DNA from: Thioploca sp.
Lineage (GTDB): Bacteria; Pseudomonadota; Gammaproteobacteria; Beggiatoales; Beggiatoaceae
Reading direction: 5' to 3'
Length of the DNA stretch: 64,000 bases
Assembly (NCBI GenBank): GCA_012032555.1
Contig: JAAUSR010000017.1
Coordinates: forward strand, 17,800 to 81,799
The notes under the pieces were generated by a model, which worked only from the letters and a program-made list of their open reading frames with translations, searched no databases and had not been told where the DNA came from. Of the stretch, positions 29,016-40,037 are shown piece after piece. How positions within the stretch are numbered: the first letter of the stretch is position 1; each line of letters opens with the position of its first letter. Both the position numbers and the translations under genes were made by a program.

Positions 29016-29158
29016 TGTTAATTAAGGGTTCGTATATTTAACTTTTTGAAAAAAGAGATTTTTTTAATTACGAGTTAAAGTATTCGAGAAAGTTATTTTT
29101 CTGTTAGAGCGGTTGGTCAGTGAGAATACTTTCTAGCTATTAAAAATAGCACGATAAA

Positions 29159-30318
29159 TCATACCTTCCATTGACCAATCAACATATTGACCGATTTCTT
29201 TGACGGGATAAACTTCAATATAGGTTTTTCAGTATCTTCTTTTACCCCAAAAGTTTGTCCGGAAACAGCCATTTGTTTAATTTTTTCCATCTCGTCCGGT
29301 TGTAATTCAATGGCGTATACATCAGCAAAATGAGTTGACCAAGTCGCTGCTAATTGTTTGGAACCGAGGTAACGAAATCGTTCTGCAGAGATCTTTAAAC
29401 TCGTTTCTTCATACAATTCGTTACTTGCAATTTGCAATGGCTCACGCTTTTTAAAACTTGATCCGCCCGGCAACTCATGAACAAAACCATCTTTGGTTCG
29501 CCCTGGAGAACGAAACTCTTTAATTAAAACCACTTCGCTCGCTAAAGGATTAGTTGGGTGTTTCCAGTAAGGAACCACGACAGAAATATCTGGGCGACTA
29601 ATGATAAATTCGTTGCTTTTAATCCGATTTTCAGTAGCTATCCACATATCAACATGCAGTGCATAAGCAAAAGTTAAATTCACTTTATGAATGACGAAGG
29701 TCCAAAGTAATTTTGCACTGACTAATTGATTACCCACGAGTTGCTGGCTTTGATACCAATTTTGAAAGGGAGTGGTACTCCAGATATTTAAAGGAACATA
29801 ACGTTCTCCTGCTTCCCGGATTGGTTTATTACATGCTGACAATAATTGTTGTAAGTAGCTCATGACTTCTCCCACCAATTTCTCTAAAGTATTAGTCACT
29901 GGTCGTTTCGTCATCCGATGATACATCCAATCTAAATACCTAATATTATCAGCTTGGTCAGGTCGACCATAAAATAATTTTCCAGATTCAACATATCGAC
30001 CAAATTCAATATTGGTTGTTAATCCTTTCAATGAAGTTTTTATATCTCTAGGTATCCAAGCTAAGAGGGCATCTGCCATCTCTAGATATTGATTTTCCCA
30101 TTCTACCTGTTCAAGATAATTTGAGCGATACACACCATTTCTAGGTTCAGGAATAAATACAACTAAATTGAATTTATTATCAATATGTTGTGATAATATT
30201 TGTAATGCTTGAGGTCGCCAGGATTGAGCATCATCTGTTCTGGGTGTTGGACCAACTAAAACAGGGAAGCATGGTAAGAAGACGGTGCTATTTCGTCAGC
30301 ATAAACTTCAGTAATCAT
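29159..30318 (-). pseudogene. Nucleoside deoxyribosyltransferase-Nudix fusion, frameshifted near its start
   Basis: From 30133 down the frame is intact. Upstream, in-frame text continues through VYRSNYLEQ back to LVGPTPRTDDAQSWRPQALQ, with no valid start before a stop. The true start is ATG at 30318 in another frame (MITEVYADEIAPSSYHASLF); adding one T in the T4 run at 30258-30261 joins the two as SLF-LVGPTP. The first 150 residues look like a nucleoside 2-deoxyribosyltransferase-like domain (GPTP, SWRPQAL, FIPEPRNG, VEWENQYLEMADALLAWIPRD, SGKLFYGRPDQADNIRYL). The C-terminal part is Nudix. The Nudix box is weakened: N where the first Arg of REUXEE is expected and S for the last Gly. Pathway unknown; nucleotide salvage or housecleaning is likely. 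Confidence 0.75.
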
Positions 30319-30455
30319 ATTGTTAGTTGCTATTGCTCTAATTTTACTGGTTAAAGTAAGGTTAATATGAAATATATTGTTAAACCTAACCTATTTAGAA
30401 ATCAACAATTTATAATAACAGATTTTAAGCCAAATAGTATGAACTGATTGAAGTC

Positions 30456-30647
30456 ATGAAAATGTTAAAAGTCGATTGTAAGAAATGGAATGATAACGCC
30501 CAAAGTCTACGTCACCAAGCCTTAATGGCCACGCACCCAAGAACTCGTGAACGTTTTCTTGCCTCATACGAAATAACCCAAGGTAAAAACGCGACCACCA
30601 TTGCCATCGTTGCGAATTTGAATCAGTTTCTGGTAAAGGTAGTCTAA
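30456..30647 (+). pseudogene. Fragment of a helix-turn-helix transposase N-terminus (IS630-like)
   Basis: The text LRHQALMATHPRTRERFLAS followed by YEITQGKNATTIA resembles the N-terminal helix-turn-helix of IS630-type or orphan winged-helix transposases. After about 50 residues similarity ends and a stop follows; no DDE domain is found downstream. It is a truncated remnant. Confidence 0.45.
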
Positions 30648-31004
30648 GTACACGACAAAAATTTCAAAGAAGATTCAAAGAAAAGCAAGTTTTGAGTTCC
30701 ACAATGAATATTGAGTAACACCTCGGGTAATTTATCTAATCCATAACGAAAAATACTCTTAAGGGCAATGTGCGTTATGTCTCGCTAATACACACTACAG
30801 TTTTGCTTGTTAAAGGGGGTGAACAGTGGTACTTTAATTAAAATATTATTTAACCTTAGTTAGGAAATCTGGGCATGAAGTATGTCGACTTTTTCACAAA
30901 ACCTTATAAATTTTTACCATAAACTTTGAAAGATAATATTATCTAAATGTGGAAGAAAATATTATCTGAAAAATTTATTAATGACTCGCTACTGAAAAAA
31001 ATAA
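30648..31004. other. Intergenic region before murA
   Basis: No gene. Contains a direct repeat of AATATTATCT at about 30934 and 30958, close to the murA start; these could be part of a promoter or operator but nothing more can be said. Confidence 0.35.
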
Positions 31005-32264
<1,260 letters not shown>

Positions 32265-32297
32265 TTAATCATTTTAGCCACCAGATATCAAAATAAC

Positions 32298-32936
32298 ATG
32301 CTTAAAATTGCTTTATCTAAAGGTCGCATTTTTAATGAAACTTTGCCTTTACTCGCACAAGCGGGTATTGAACCGATTGAAGATCCTGAAACTTCACGTA
32401 AATTGATTTTGAATACCAATCAGGAGGAGGTCAAATTAGTCGTTATTCGAGCAACCGATGTACCCACTTATGTAGAATATGGTGCTACGGATGTGGGGGT
32501 AGCGGGTAAAGATGTTTTACTTGAGCATGGGGGTGAAGGATTGTATGAACCGGTTGATTTACAAATTGCTCGTTGTCGCCTTATGGTTGCCGCACCAATC
32601 CATGCTTTACCATCACGCGGACGGCTACGAATTGCTACCAAATACATTAATACGACTCAGCGTTACTATGCCGAAAAAGGCGAACAGGTTGAAGTAATTA
32701 AATTATATGGCTCAATGGAATTAGCTCCATTAGTGGGTTTGGCTGATCAAATTGTGGATGTTGTTGATACCGGAAACACTTTACGAGCTAATGGATTACA
32801 AGCAATAGAGTTGATTGCCGAGATTAGTTCACGTTTAATTGTGAACAAAGCGACGATGAAGATGAAATCAAAGCAAATCAATCAATTGATTCAACAACTT
32901 CAACTAGCAGTAAATAAAACTCATGAGAAACGTTAA
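32298..32936 (+). CDS. hisG: ATP phosphoribosyltransferase, short form
   Basis: Catalyses the first step of histidine synthesis, ATP + PRPP to phosphoribosyl-ATP. At 212 residues this is the short (HisG-S) form, which needs a HisZ regulatory subunit; hisZ is not in this window. Motifs: [48 protein letters not shown] and the PRPP-binding [16 protein letters not shown]. Likely co-transcribed with murA. hisD, often next in the order, is absent and a tRNA follows instead. Confidence 0.95.
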   Translation: MLKIALSKGRIFNETLPLLAQAGIEPIEDPETSRKLILNTNQEEVKLVVIRATDVPTYVEYGATDVGVAGKDVLLEHGGEGLYEPVDLQIARCRLMVAAPIHALPSRGRLRIATKYINTTQRYYAEKGEQVEVIKLYGSMELAPLVGLADQIVDVVDTGNTLRANGLQAIELIAEISSRLIVNKATMKMKSKQINQLIQQLQLAVNKTHEKR

Positions 32937-33172
32937 TTGAACTAAATGTATTAAACCATGGCTCAGACCCAGCACCTCAATGCGATTAAGTTAAGCGCTT
33001 TGAAACTCTCCTTCTCTCTTTGGGCTAATCTTTTCCCCTCAAATACACCTTTTCAGGGAACTGCAGGCTTGATTCGCTTAGAAACACTGGCTTGCCAATT
33101 TCCCTTCATGGCAATTTACGAAAAAATTACCTTTGACAAATATTAATGATTGGTTATCCTATAGGGACTTTT

Positions 33173-33263
33173 GGAGAGGTACCGAAGCGGTCATAACGGC
33201 GCCGACTCGAAATCGGATGGGGGTTAATTCCCCACGCGGGTTCGAATCCCGCCCTCTCCGCCA
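33173..33263 (+). tRNA. tRNA-Ser (CGA)
   Basis: A class II tRNA with acceptor stem GGAGAGG/CCTCTCC, CCA encoded at 33261-33263, T-loop GGTTCGAATCC and a long variable arm, as expected for serine. The anticodon loop CTCGAAA has anticodon CGA, reading UCG codons. Confidence 0.95.
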
Positions 33264-33277
33264 TTCCGATTCTGAGC

Positions 33278-35038
33278 TTAGCTGATTTCAGGAGGATTAT
33301 TTTTTTCGGCTATGGAGACCGGTGTCTGATAGGAATTGAGTTTATACTGAACGAATTTTAATAAATGGTGACTGTGGTTATATATATCATTTAAATGATG
33401 AAGTTGTTCTGAATTTAACTGGCCAAGCTGTTGTTGTTGTAACGCCTCACAACAGGTTAAAATGACTTTTAAAGGAGAATATAATTCACGACTTATCGTG
33501 GTTAATAATTTGTCGTTAACTACTTTTAACGGAATAGTTTGTTGTTCCAACTGCTGGGTTAATAAAGTCCGTTCTTTTTCTAAAGTGATTTGAACCTGTT
33601 GTCGTGAGCGAATATCACGAATAATAGTTAACAAGCGTTTTTGTTCACCACACTCAATGATACTGCCATAAATATCAACGAGTATCGTTTGTCCTGATTT
33701 AGTTAAGATTGGTGTTTCGTAAAGGCAGCAGGTACCGGTAGTAAAGCTATCTTGTAAACAAGAATCCTTTAAATCCTCTACTTGATTGGCGGCGTGAAGC
33801 GAAAAAATATTGCTTTGTAATAACTCATCACGTTGATAGCCAAATAACATTTCAGCGGGCCTATTTGCTTCTAACACGTTACCTTGATTGTCTAAAATTA
33901 AAATGGCTTCTTTAGCACGATTCAGCAGTAAATGGTATTTTTGTTCGGTTTCTTGTAAGGTGTCGGCGATCTGTTTCAGCTCAGTGATATCAGTATTCGT
34001 GCCCGTGAGGCGATAAGGTTTGCCATTTTGATCCCGTAAGCTGTGACCACGCATCAGTATCCAATGAATATGACCCGTTTGATCTTGTACTCGGTATTCA
34101 ATTTCATAATAAGAAATAATCCCTTGTAAATAGTGTTCAATTGTGATTTTTAGCCGGTCTAAATCCTCTGGATAAACTTGTTTAAACCAATCAGCCATTT
34201 GCAAATTCGCCTCAGGTTCATTTAATCCTAACAACGTTTTGAAATGAGGTGAAATGTAAAGATGATCATGACTAATATGCCAATCCCATATTCCTACTTT
34301 ACCACCACCCATCATCAACAGATAAAATTCTTCATTTTCACGTAATACTTGTTCTGATTGCCAACGTTTAGCGGCATTACGTAAAATAACAATAAATAAA
34401 GTTCCTTTTTGTTGAGCTAATTTAGAGACAGAACCTTCAATAGGAAATTCACTACCATCTTGGCGTTTACCAAAAATACCTAGTGACTCATCGAGATAAC
34501 GAACGGTTATGGGTTCATAATTAAACTCAGTAAAGTATTGGTGATGCTTGGCTTGCAACCGTGAAGGTACTAAGGTATCAAGCGACATACCCATAATTTG
34601 GTTACTCGTATAACCAAATAAGTGCTCTGCGCCTTGATTAAACAAAATGATTTGTTGGGTTTGATCAACAGTAATAATGGCTTCCGGAGCAATATTAAGA
34701 ATACTAGCGAAACGGGCCTCACTTTCGCGTAAGGCAATTTCAATTTGCTGACGTTCTTCAATTTTTTGCTGTAATTGCTGATTAGCTTGGGTAAGTTGAT
34801 TAGCACGTTGTACGACCATTTCCTCTAAATGATTACGATATCGGGTTAATTGTGCTTCCGTTTGTTTAGTCTCGCTAATATCCGTTAACGTGCCAACATA
34901 GCCCATAATTTCACTGTCAGCTGACCGTTCTGCTACCGCCTGAGCAGTTACCCAAATCACGTTACCATTGGGGTGTTTAAATCGGTGTTGTGATTTGAAT
35001 ATTTGGTTATGGTTTATCGCTGCTTGCCATTGGCTCAA
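33278..35038 (-). CDS. Multi-PAS sensor, C-terminal part (3' half of a frameshifted gene)
   Basis: The 586-residue frame carries the end of one PAS domain (FKHPNGNVIWVTAQ) and three further PAS/PAC units (ARFASILNIAPEAIITVDQ; EEFYLLMMGGGKVGIWDW; KYHLLLNRAKEAILILDN). A dimerization-helix-like segment TISRELYSPLKVILTCCEAL follows, in which the His of the HisKA motif is Arg. No HATPase domain follows, so this is not a working kinase. The true N-terminus is in the upstream frame at 35086-36009: reading the bases between in this frame gives ITGLSAEEAVGKGW and VHPDDRKQVLSQW without interruption, so a one-base shift near 35143 splits the gene. It probably acts as a sensor or scaffold, if expressed. 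Confidence 0.75.
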   Translation of the reverse strand: MSQWQAAINHNQIFKSQHRFKHPNGNVIWVTAQAVAERSADSEIMGYVGTLTDISETKQTEAQLTRYRNHLEEMVVQRANQLTQANQQLQQKIEERQQIEIALRESEARFASILNIAPEAIITVDQTQQIILFNQGAEHLFGYTSNQIMGMSLDTLVPSRLQAKHHQYFTEFNYEPITVRYLDESLGIFGKRQDGSEFPIEGSVSKLAQQKGTLFIVILRNAAKRWQSEQVLRENEEFYLLMMGGGKVGIWDWHISHDHLYISPHFKTLLGLNEPEANLQMADWFKQVYPEDLDRLKITIEHYLQGIISYYEIEYRVQDQTGHIHWILMRGHSLRDQNGKPYRLTGTNTDITELKQIADTLQETEQKYHLLLNRAKEAILILDNQGNVLEANRPAEMLFGYQRDELLQSNIFSLHAANQVEDLKDSCLQDSFTTGTCCLYETPILTKSGQTILVDIYGSIIECGEQKRLLTIIRDIRSRQQVQITLEKERTLLTQQLEQQTIPLKVVNDKLLTTISRELYSPLKVILTCCEALQQQQLGQLNSEQLHHLNDIYNHSHHLLKFVQYKLNSYQTPVSIAEKNNPPEIS

Positions 35039-35085
35039 AACCTGTTTGCGATCATCGGGATGTACCGCTTTGATCCAACCTTTGC

Positions 35086-36009
35086 CTACGGCTTCTTCTG
35101 CAGATAATCCAGTGATTTCAATACCTTTTTGTTCATACTACTATCGTAACCTTGCATGTCAACATAGAAAATTCCGACTGGCGCTAGTTCCATAATCAGA
35201 CGTAAATGTTCTTGATTGACCCACAGTTGCCGAACGGTTTGGTTAAGTAGAGAAAACAAATAATAGGATAAGATAAAAAAAGCGGCTAACCGTAATAAAT
35301 GCCAAAATACCCAAGTGGCATCCCAAGCATTCCATTCATGAGCTAGTTGAAATAATACAGTAGCTAATCCTAGTAAAAAACAGTGGCTTGAGAATAATAA
35401 ATGTCCAAAATCATTAGAAAATGGGGTACGGAAAAAATACCAAGCAGCTAGAAAAAAACCGATTCCACCAATCGTATTTAAGGGGATAATATACCATTGT
35501 GCTTCAGTCTCCTCTATCCACGGTATCTGGGTAGAAAAGGCTAACGATAGAATTCCCAAAGTAATACTAAGTAAAATAATCATGATGAAAGCGATTTTAT
35601 TTTGACAAAAGTAATACCGGAGTCGATTTGGTAACCAAACTAAACCAAACCAAACACCGACAATACTGGTTGTTATACTTTGTAATAAAACTAAGCTATC
35701 TCCCATCAATACTAAGGCATGTAGTCCATCCAATAATCCCATGCAAAGTAATCCACAACCGATCCATAATTGGGTAGAACTAATACTCTTAAGTTTCTTC
35801 AGTATCCATAAGAGTGAAGTGAGAGAAAAGGCAATAAAAGCACCGACTATTTGCAAGCTCGCATGCAAGAGTATTTGGTCCCATTGCCACATGGGTAAAA
35901 AATACTGAATAATCAAACTAATTAGTAAAAGTAAAACGGTCACGACTACTAACAAGCTCGTGCCAGTCAAAAACATTTGAGATTCTGAGTATTGGTCGTC
36001 TTGCAACAT
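35086..36009 (-). CDS. Multi-PAS sensor, N-terminal membrane part (5' half of a frameshifted gene)
   Basis: Seven or eight hydrophobic helices (TGTSLLVVVTVLLLLISL, then HASLQIVGAFIAFSL, LWIGCGLLCMGLLDGLHALV, SIVGVWFGLVWLP, IAFIMIILLSITLGILSLAF, TIGGIGFFLAAWYFF, HCFLLGLATVLFQL and LAAFFILSYYLFSLL) form an integral sensor domain of the GLLDGLHA type found on bacterial sensor proteins. A PAS domain starts at LRLIMELAPVGIFYVDMQG and then the frame breaks within PAS at about 35143. The rest of the PAS and three more PAS units lie in the next frame. An upstream heptamer-repeat foldback element covers its promoter region. Confidence 0.75.
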   Translation of the reverse strand: MLQDDQYSESQMFLTGTSLLVVVTVLLLLISLIIQYFLPMWQWDQILLHASLQIVGAFIAFSLTSLLWILKKLKSISSTQLWIGCGLLCMGLLDGLHALVLMGDSLVLLQSITTSIVGVWFGLVWLPNRLRYYFCQNKIAFIMIILLSITLGILSLAFSTQIPWIEETEAQWYIIPLNTIGGIGFFLAAWYFFRTPFSNDFGHLLFSSHCFLLGLATVLFQLAHEWNAWDATWVFWHLLRLAAFFILSYYLFSLLNQTVRQLWVNQEHLRLIMELAPVGIFYVDMQGYDSSMNKKVLKSLDYLQKKP

Positions 36010-36024
36010 GTCAGAGATTGACTC

Positions 36025-36212
36025 CTATCAGTTGTCAGTTATCAGTTGTCAGTTATCAGTTATCAGTTATACCAATTAGGTTTAAATACCACACGATTGT
36101 CAATCTAATCATCTATCATGTCAGTTAAAAATGGATACACTTCACACGTAATTTGCTATAAACTGCTATAATAACTAACAACTGATAACGGATAACTGAC
36201 AACTGATAACCG
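36025..36212. repeat. Foldback element built from heptamer repeats
   Basis: The left end (36025-36071) is a tandem run of GTTATCA and GTTGTCA heptamers. The right end (about 36173-36212) holds the same units in inverse order, TGATAAC and TGACAAC, so the ends form long terminal inverted repeats around about 100 bases of unique DNA. It lies between the divergent sensor and typA genes and may influence both promoters. Confidence 0.6.
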
Positions 36213-36359
36213 CTAGTATAATCCTATTTTATTGGCTAAGTTTAAAATAAAATTAAGCCGTGATAAAATTAGCTTTTACTTGCCTCAACAATCATTTTTT
36301 CTAGTCTATTTTTTATTAAATTAATTATCTCGTTTTTTCCCCCTACTTGAGATTAAATT

Positions 36360-38177
36360 GTGATTACCAAGTTGCGTAATATCGCTATTATTGCCCATGT
36401 TGATCATGGCAAAACGACATTGGTTGATAAACTGCTACAACAATCTGGAACGCTCACTAACCGAAATATGGCTATTGAACGGGTTATGGATTCTAACGAA
36501 TTAGAAAAGGAGCGTGGAATTACTATTCTAGCCAAAAATACCGCTATTCGTTGGCAAGATTATCGAATCAATATTGTGGATACCCCGGGTCATGCTGATT
36601 TTGGTGGTGAAGTTGAACGGGTATTATCCATGGTAGATTCAGTACTATTGTTAGTTGATGCGGTAGACGGGCCAATGCCACAAACCCGATTTGTGACTCA
36701 AAAGGCTTTAGCACGTGGATTTTGCCCTATTGTGGTTATTAATAAAGTTGATCGGGATGGTGCTCGTCCGGATTGGGTTTTAGATCAGACTTTTGAATTG
36801 TTTGATCGTTTAGGTGCAGATGATGTCCAATTAGATTTTCCGATCATTTATGCTTCAGCACTCCTTGGCTATGCCAGTCAAGATAGTACTGCGCGGCAAG
36901 GCAATATGCAACCTTTATTGGAAACCATTATTCAACGGGTACCGATTCCCGATGTGGACCCAGAAGCCCCTTTTCAACTCCAAGTCAGTGCCTTAGATTA
37001 CTCTAGTTATGTTGGGGTTATTGGCATAGGACGAATTAATCAGGGACAAATTAAAACTAATACCTCAGTGACTATCGTTGATGCTAAAGGTCATCAGCGC
37101 TCTGGACGAATATTACAAGTTCTCGGTTTTCATGGTTTAGAACGCGTGGAATTGCCACAAGCTTCCGCCGGAGATATTATTGCTTTTACCGGCGTGGATC
37201 AGCTCAATATTTCCGATACCCTTTGTGATCCTGAGCACGTGGTAGCGCTACCGGCACTCACGGTAGATGAACCAACAGTCAGTATGACTTTTCAGGTCAA
37301 CACCTCACCTTTCGCCGGCAAAGAAGGTAAATACGTTACTTCTCGTCACTTACGCGAACGACTCCAACGGGAATTGTTACATAATGTCGCGCTTCGCGTC
37401 AGTGATACCGAGGATCCGGATAAATTTTTGGTTTCTGGACGAGGTGAATTACATTTAGGGATTTTGATTGAAAATATGCGCCGTGAGGGCTATGAATTAG
37501 CCGTATCTCGTCCCCGGGTTATTCTAAAAGAAATTAAAGGTGTACTTCATGAGCCTTATGAAAGTCTGACGATTGATGTGGAACAGACTTATCAAGGCAC
37601 TGTCATGGAATTATTAGGTGCACGCAAGGCTGAACTCATCAATATGCAACCGGATGGTAAAGGACGAGTCCGGCTCGATTTCATCATTCCCGCCCGTGGA
37701 TTAATTGGGTTTCGCACGGAATTTTTAACGGCCACTTCGGGTACCGGATTGATATATCATGTATTTGAGCGTTATGACCCAGTCAAGCCGGGGCAAATTG
37801 GCCAGCGGATTAATGGCGTATTAATTTCTAATGGAGAGGGTAAAAGTTTAGCTTATGCCCTGTTTAACTTACAAGAACGGGGACGCTTATTTATTGCGCC
37901 GGGTGAAGCAATCTATGAAGGGATGATTATTGGCATTCATGCCCGTGGTAATGATCTAGTAGTTAACCCACTGAAAGCAAAACAGTTAACTAACATTCGT
38001 GCCGCCGGTTCTGACGAAAATATTTTACTGACACCGCCCATTAAAATGTCATTAGAGCAAGCCATTGAATTTATTGATGATGATGAATTAGTCGAGATTA
38101 CACCCAAAGCTGTTCGTTTGCGTAAACAACTGTTAAAAGAACACGAGCGTAAACGGGCTTCTAGGGCCATTGCTTAA
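36360..38177 (+). CDS. typA: Ribosome-associated translational GTPase TypA/BipA
   Basis: An EF-G-like GTPase needed for stress responses and ribosome assembly at low temperature. G1 is [12 protein letters not shown]3 DTPGHADF, G4 NKVDR; the GIT of switch I is in [11 protein letters not shown]. The C-terminal half has the BipA-specific [19 protein letters not shown] and the basic end [16 protein letters not shown]. Length 605 matches E. coli (about 607). The start is a GTG, aligned with the family start [13 protein letters not shown]; the ribosome site is weak. Stands alone. Confidence 0.97.
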   Translation: MITKLRNIAIIAHVDHGKTTLVDKLLQQSGTLTNRNMAIERVMDSNELEKERGITILAKNTAIRWQDYRINIVDTPGHADFGGEVERVLSMVDSVLLLVDAVDGPMPQTRFVTQKALARGFCPIVVINKVDRDGARPDWVLDQTFELFDRLGADDVQLDFPIIYASALLGYASQDSTARQGNMQPLLETIIQRVPIPDVDPEAPFQLQVSALDYSSYVGVIGIGRINQGQIKTNTSVTIVDAKGHQRSGRILQVLGFHGLERVELPQASAGDIIAFTGVDQLNISDTLCDPEHVVALPALTVDEPTVSMTFQVNTSPFAGKEGKYVTSRHLRERLQRELLHNVALRVSDTEDPDKFLVSGRGELHLGILIENMRREGYELAVSRPRVILKEIKGVLHEPYESLTIDVEQTYQGTVMELLGARKAELINMQPDGKGRVRLDFIIPARGLIGFRTEFLTATSGTGLIYHVFERYDPVKPGQIGQRINGVLISNGEGKSLAYALFNLQERGRLFIAPGEAIYEGMIIGIHARGNDLVVNPLKAKQLTNIRAAGSDENILLTPPIKMSLEQAIEFIDDDELVEITPKAVRLRKQLLKEHERKRASRAIA

Positions 38178-38227
38178 TTATTGAGGAATTAGGCGATTGA
38201 ACAAGCAGTGAGTTAACCTGTTGATTT

Positions 38228-38298
38228 GACATCCTCCCCGCCCTAAAGAACGGGGATTCCTGATTTCTCAGGAGCCGGTGTGCATCGCTGCTGCCGGC
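38228..38298. mobile_element. Stacked hairpins resembling an IS200/IS605 end
   Basis: GACATCCTCCCCG begins three successive hairpins: CCCCG/CGGGG (38236-38255), TCCTGA/TCAGGA (38258-38273) and GCCGG/CCGGC (38274-38298). This resembles the recognised structured ends of IS200/IS605-family elements. No tnpA or tnpB is present, so it is a remnant. Confidence 0.4.
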
Positions 38299-38418
38299 TA
38301 GTTCCTGCTGCTGATGATTCTTATTCGCTATTTTTTAGGCTAATCAGTACGGATTTGCTATCCCGATCCGGTATTCTACTTCGTTCCAGGCATGGTGGGA
38401 AATACACACCCTACCCAG

Positions 38419-38523
38419 CAATGCCATTAAGTTAAGGGCAGACACACCGGTCTGCCCCTACAAACACCACGTATTTATGAGTAGGGGCGAACCGACGTGT
38501 TCGCCCTTAACTTAATGGCATTG
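38419..38523. mobile_element. Small foldback element with 21-base perfect arms
   Basis: CAATGCCATTAAGTTAAGGG (continuing by one C, 38419-38439) is exactly complementary to the stretch at 38503-38523. An inner CAGACAC...CTGCCCC and GTAGGGGCGAACC region adds further pairing. The GCCATTAAGTTAA core ties it to the 2800-3001 element. Confidence 0.6.
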
Positions 38524-38601
38524 ACCCTACCCAAACATTGATATTATTTATATAATGATAAAAAAATTCCATAAAGATTTATTCCCACATAAAAATTGAT
38601 A

Positions 38602-38707
38602 TTTGACACCAGTGTCAAATTCCGCACCGCAACAATTTTCTCCAATTTGACACCAGTGTCAAATTCATTCTCGTTAATTTCCATGCCACTTTGACACCAG
38701 TGTCAAA
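38602..38707. promoter_or_regulatory. Three identical palindromes at exact 44-base spacing upstream of the LamG gene
   Basis: TTTGACACCAGTGTCAAA occurs at 38602-38619, 38646-38663 and 38690-38707. Each has perfect 8-base arms TTTGACAC/GTGTCAAA around CA. Centre-to-centre distance is 44 bases both times (about four helical turns). A further half-site GTGTCAAA is at 38712-38719. The spacers differ in sequence. This looks like cooperative operator DNA for an unidentified dimeric regulator, about 170-270 bases upstream of the LamG start. Confidence 0.65.
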
Positions 38708-38870
38708 TTTGGTGTCAAAATCAGTTGGCATATTTTTTTATTATTTAATTTCAGAGTGTTACTAATTGGACACTTTAGTAAAAGACAAAAAGTATTTTTC
38801 TCTCTAGAATTAGTTTATCTTTCCATTTTGTGGAGAGTTTTGAATTTCAATATTAAAGAGGAATGTGTTG

Positions 38871-39953
38871 ATGAATACCTTAAAGTTAAAACGAGTTGCT
38901 TTTCCAATCCATTCTGTGGTAGTAAGAAGCATCCTATTTTTAGGTCTAATCGGAAATGCCGTCAATGCCACAGCAAATTTGGATCAGGGGCTGATTGCTT
39001 ATTACCGGTTTGATGGGAATGCGCAAGATACCAGTTCCAGTGGTAATCACGGCACAGTATTCGGCGGTGTTACTTACGTTGCGGGTAAAAATGGACAAGC
39101 TGCCCATTTTGATGGCAAGACCGATTATATCGAGTTGAAAAATACTTTGGATGGAACTCAAGGACTTACCTTTGCTTTTTGGGTAAACAATAAAGGTGTT
39201 ATTGCTGGTCAGAAAAATGGAGCAATAATTAGTAAATATGACTGGCGGATAGGACGACATTTTCTCATCAATACTTACGATAAGAAGTTATGGGCTCACT
39301 TTTACAAAACAGCAAACGGTAATGTTTATGATGGAGATACTATTTGCTGTGCTGAATTAGAAACTAACCAATGGCATCATGCCGTTATAAATGTTATTAA
39401 AAACGATATCCAACTCTATTTTGATGGTGTCAAAGTACAACAAACTTCAAGGGAATTTTCTACTTATAATTCCGATTCTAATGTAAAAACCTACTTTGGC
39501 AATATCTTTTATGGAGGAGATGGAGATAATAATCACTTCCACGGTACCCTGGACGAATTTCGCATCTACAATCGCCCCCTTTCAGACTGCGAAATTGAAG
39601 AACTTTATTCCGGTAATGAAGTTTGTAATCTTCCGCCACTATCAGCAACGCTAACTTCCTTTAAGGCTGAAACAAACCCGGCGGGTAATGGCATTCTCGT
39701 AAAATGGGAAACCGCTGAAGAGAGAGAAAGTAACTTCTTTCGTCTCTGGCGATTCATCAAAGTCAGTGATGGAAAATATATTAATCCGATTCTCCTGGTT
39801 GAGAAACTGGCTAGCGGAAACCCCACGATTTACTCTTATGAAGATGGGAGCGTTGAATCTGGAAAAATTTATACTTATCGATTGAGTGAAGTCGAAGTAG
39901 ATGGAAATGAAGTTTTCTATTTGGATGATTCAGCCGAAGCCACTGCTCAATAA
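38871..39953 (+). CDS. Secreted LamG/concanavalin-like lectin domain protein with C-terminal FN3-like domain
   Basis: An exported protein of 360 residues. The ATG at 38871 is chosen because AGAGGA lies 8 bases upstream; a GTG two codons earlier is less likely. The signal peptide (KRVAFPIHSVVVRSILFLGL) ends near NAVNATA. A LamG/ConA-like domain spans about 35-245 (GLIAYYRFDGNAQDTSSSGN, FDGKTDYIEL, QGLTFAFWVN, NQWHHAVINV, LDEFRIYNRPLSDCEIEELY). A beta-rich C-terminal domain (about 260-360) starts SATLTSFKAETNPAGNGI and resembles fibronectin type III. It likely binds sugars on the sheath, surface or surroundings. The three palindromes upstream suggest dedicated control. Confidence 0.82.
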   Translation: MNTLKLKRVAFPIHSVVVRSILFLGLIGNAVNATANLDQGLIAYYRFDGNAQDTSSSGNHGTVFGGVTYVAGKNGQAAHFDGKTDYIELKNTLDGTQGLTFAFWVNNKGVIAGQKNGAIISKYDWRIGRHFLINTYDKKLWAHFYKTANGNVYDGDTICCAELETNQWHHAVINVIKNDIQLYFDGVKVQQTSREFSTYNSDSNVKTYFGNIFYGGDGDNNHFHGTLDEFRIYNRPLSDCEIEELYSGNEVCNLPPLSATLTSFKAETNPAGNGILVKWETAEERESNFFRLWRFIKVSDGKYINPILLVEKLASGNPTIYSYEDGSVESGKIYTYRLSEVEVDGNEVFYLDDSAEATAQ

Positions 39954-39991
39954 CTGAATGATTATTAAACTAATAAAATCACTTCGCTATT

Positions 39992-40033
39992 ACTTATTCT
40001 GAAATAAGTAGGGTGCTTAGGACGCACTCTACT
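39992..40033. terminator. Tandem hairpins between convergent LamG and FHA-ABC genes
   Basis: A first hairpin ACTTATT/AATAAGT (39992-40009) overlaps a second, AGTAGGGTGC/GCACTCTACT (40007-40033). The two stop codons converge on it, so it can act as a shared terminator; the second hairpin also resembles the GTAGGGTG repeat arm. Confidence 0.5.
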
Positions 40034-40037
40034 CGTA

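Larger units (their letters stand above)
38178..38870. other. Repeat-rich intergenic region between typA and the LamG gene
   Basis: Holds three unrelated structures: stacked hairpins like an IS200/IS605 end (38228-38298), a foldback element with 21-base perfect arms (38419-38523) and three evenly spaced palindromes (38602-38707). No gene is seen; the frame at 38756-39013 is a shadow of the LamG gene. Confidence 0.6.

Noticed and set aside
32958..33146. 62-codon ORF between hisG and tRNA-Ser
   Set aside because: No ribosome site and no recognisable composition; probably chance.
38602..38707. Possible CRISPR array (three repeats, regular spacing)
   Set aside because: The shared unit is only about 20 bases and fully palindromic, spacers are short (about 24-26 bases), there are just three copies and no cas genes. 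An operator cluster fits better.
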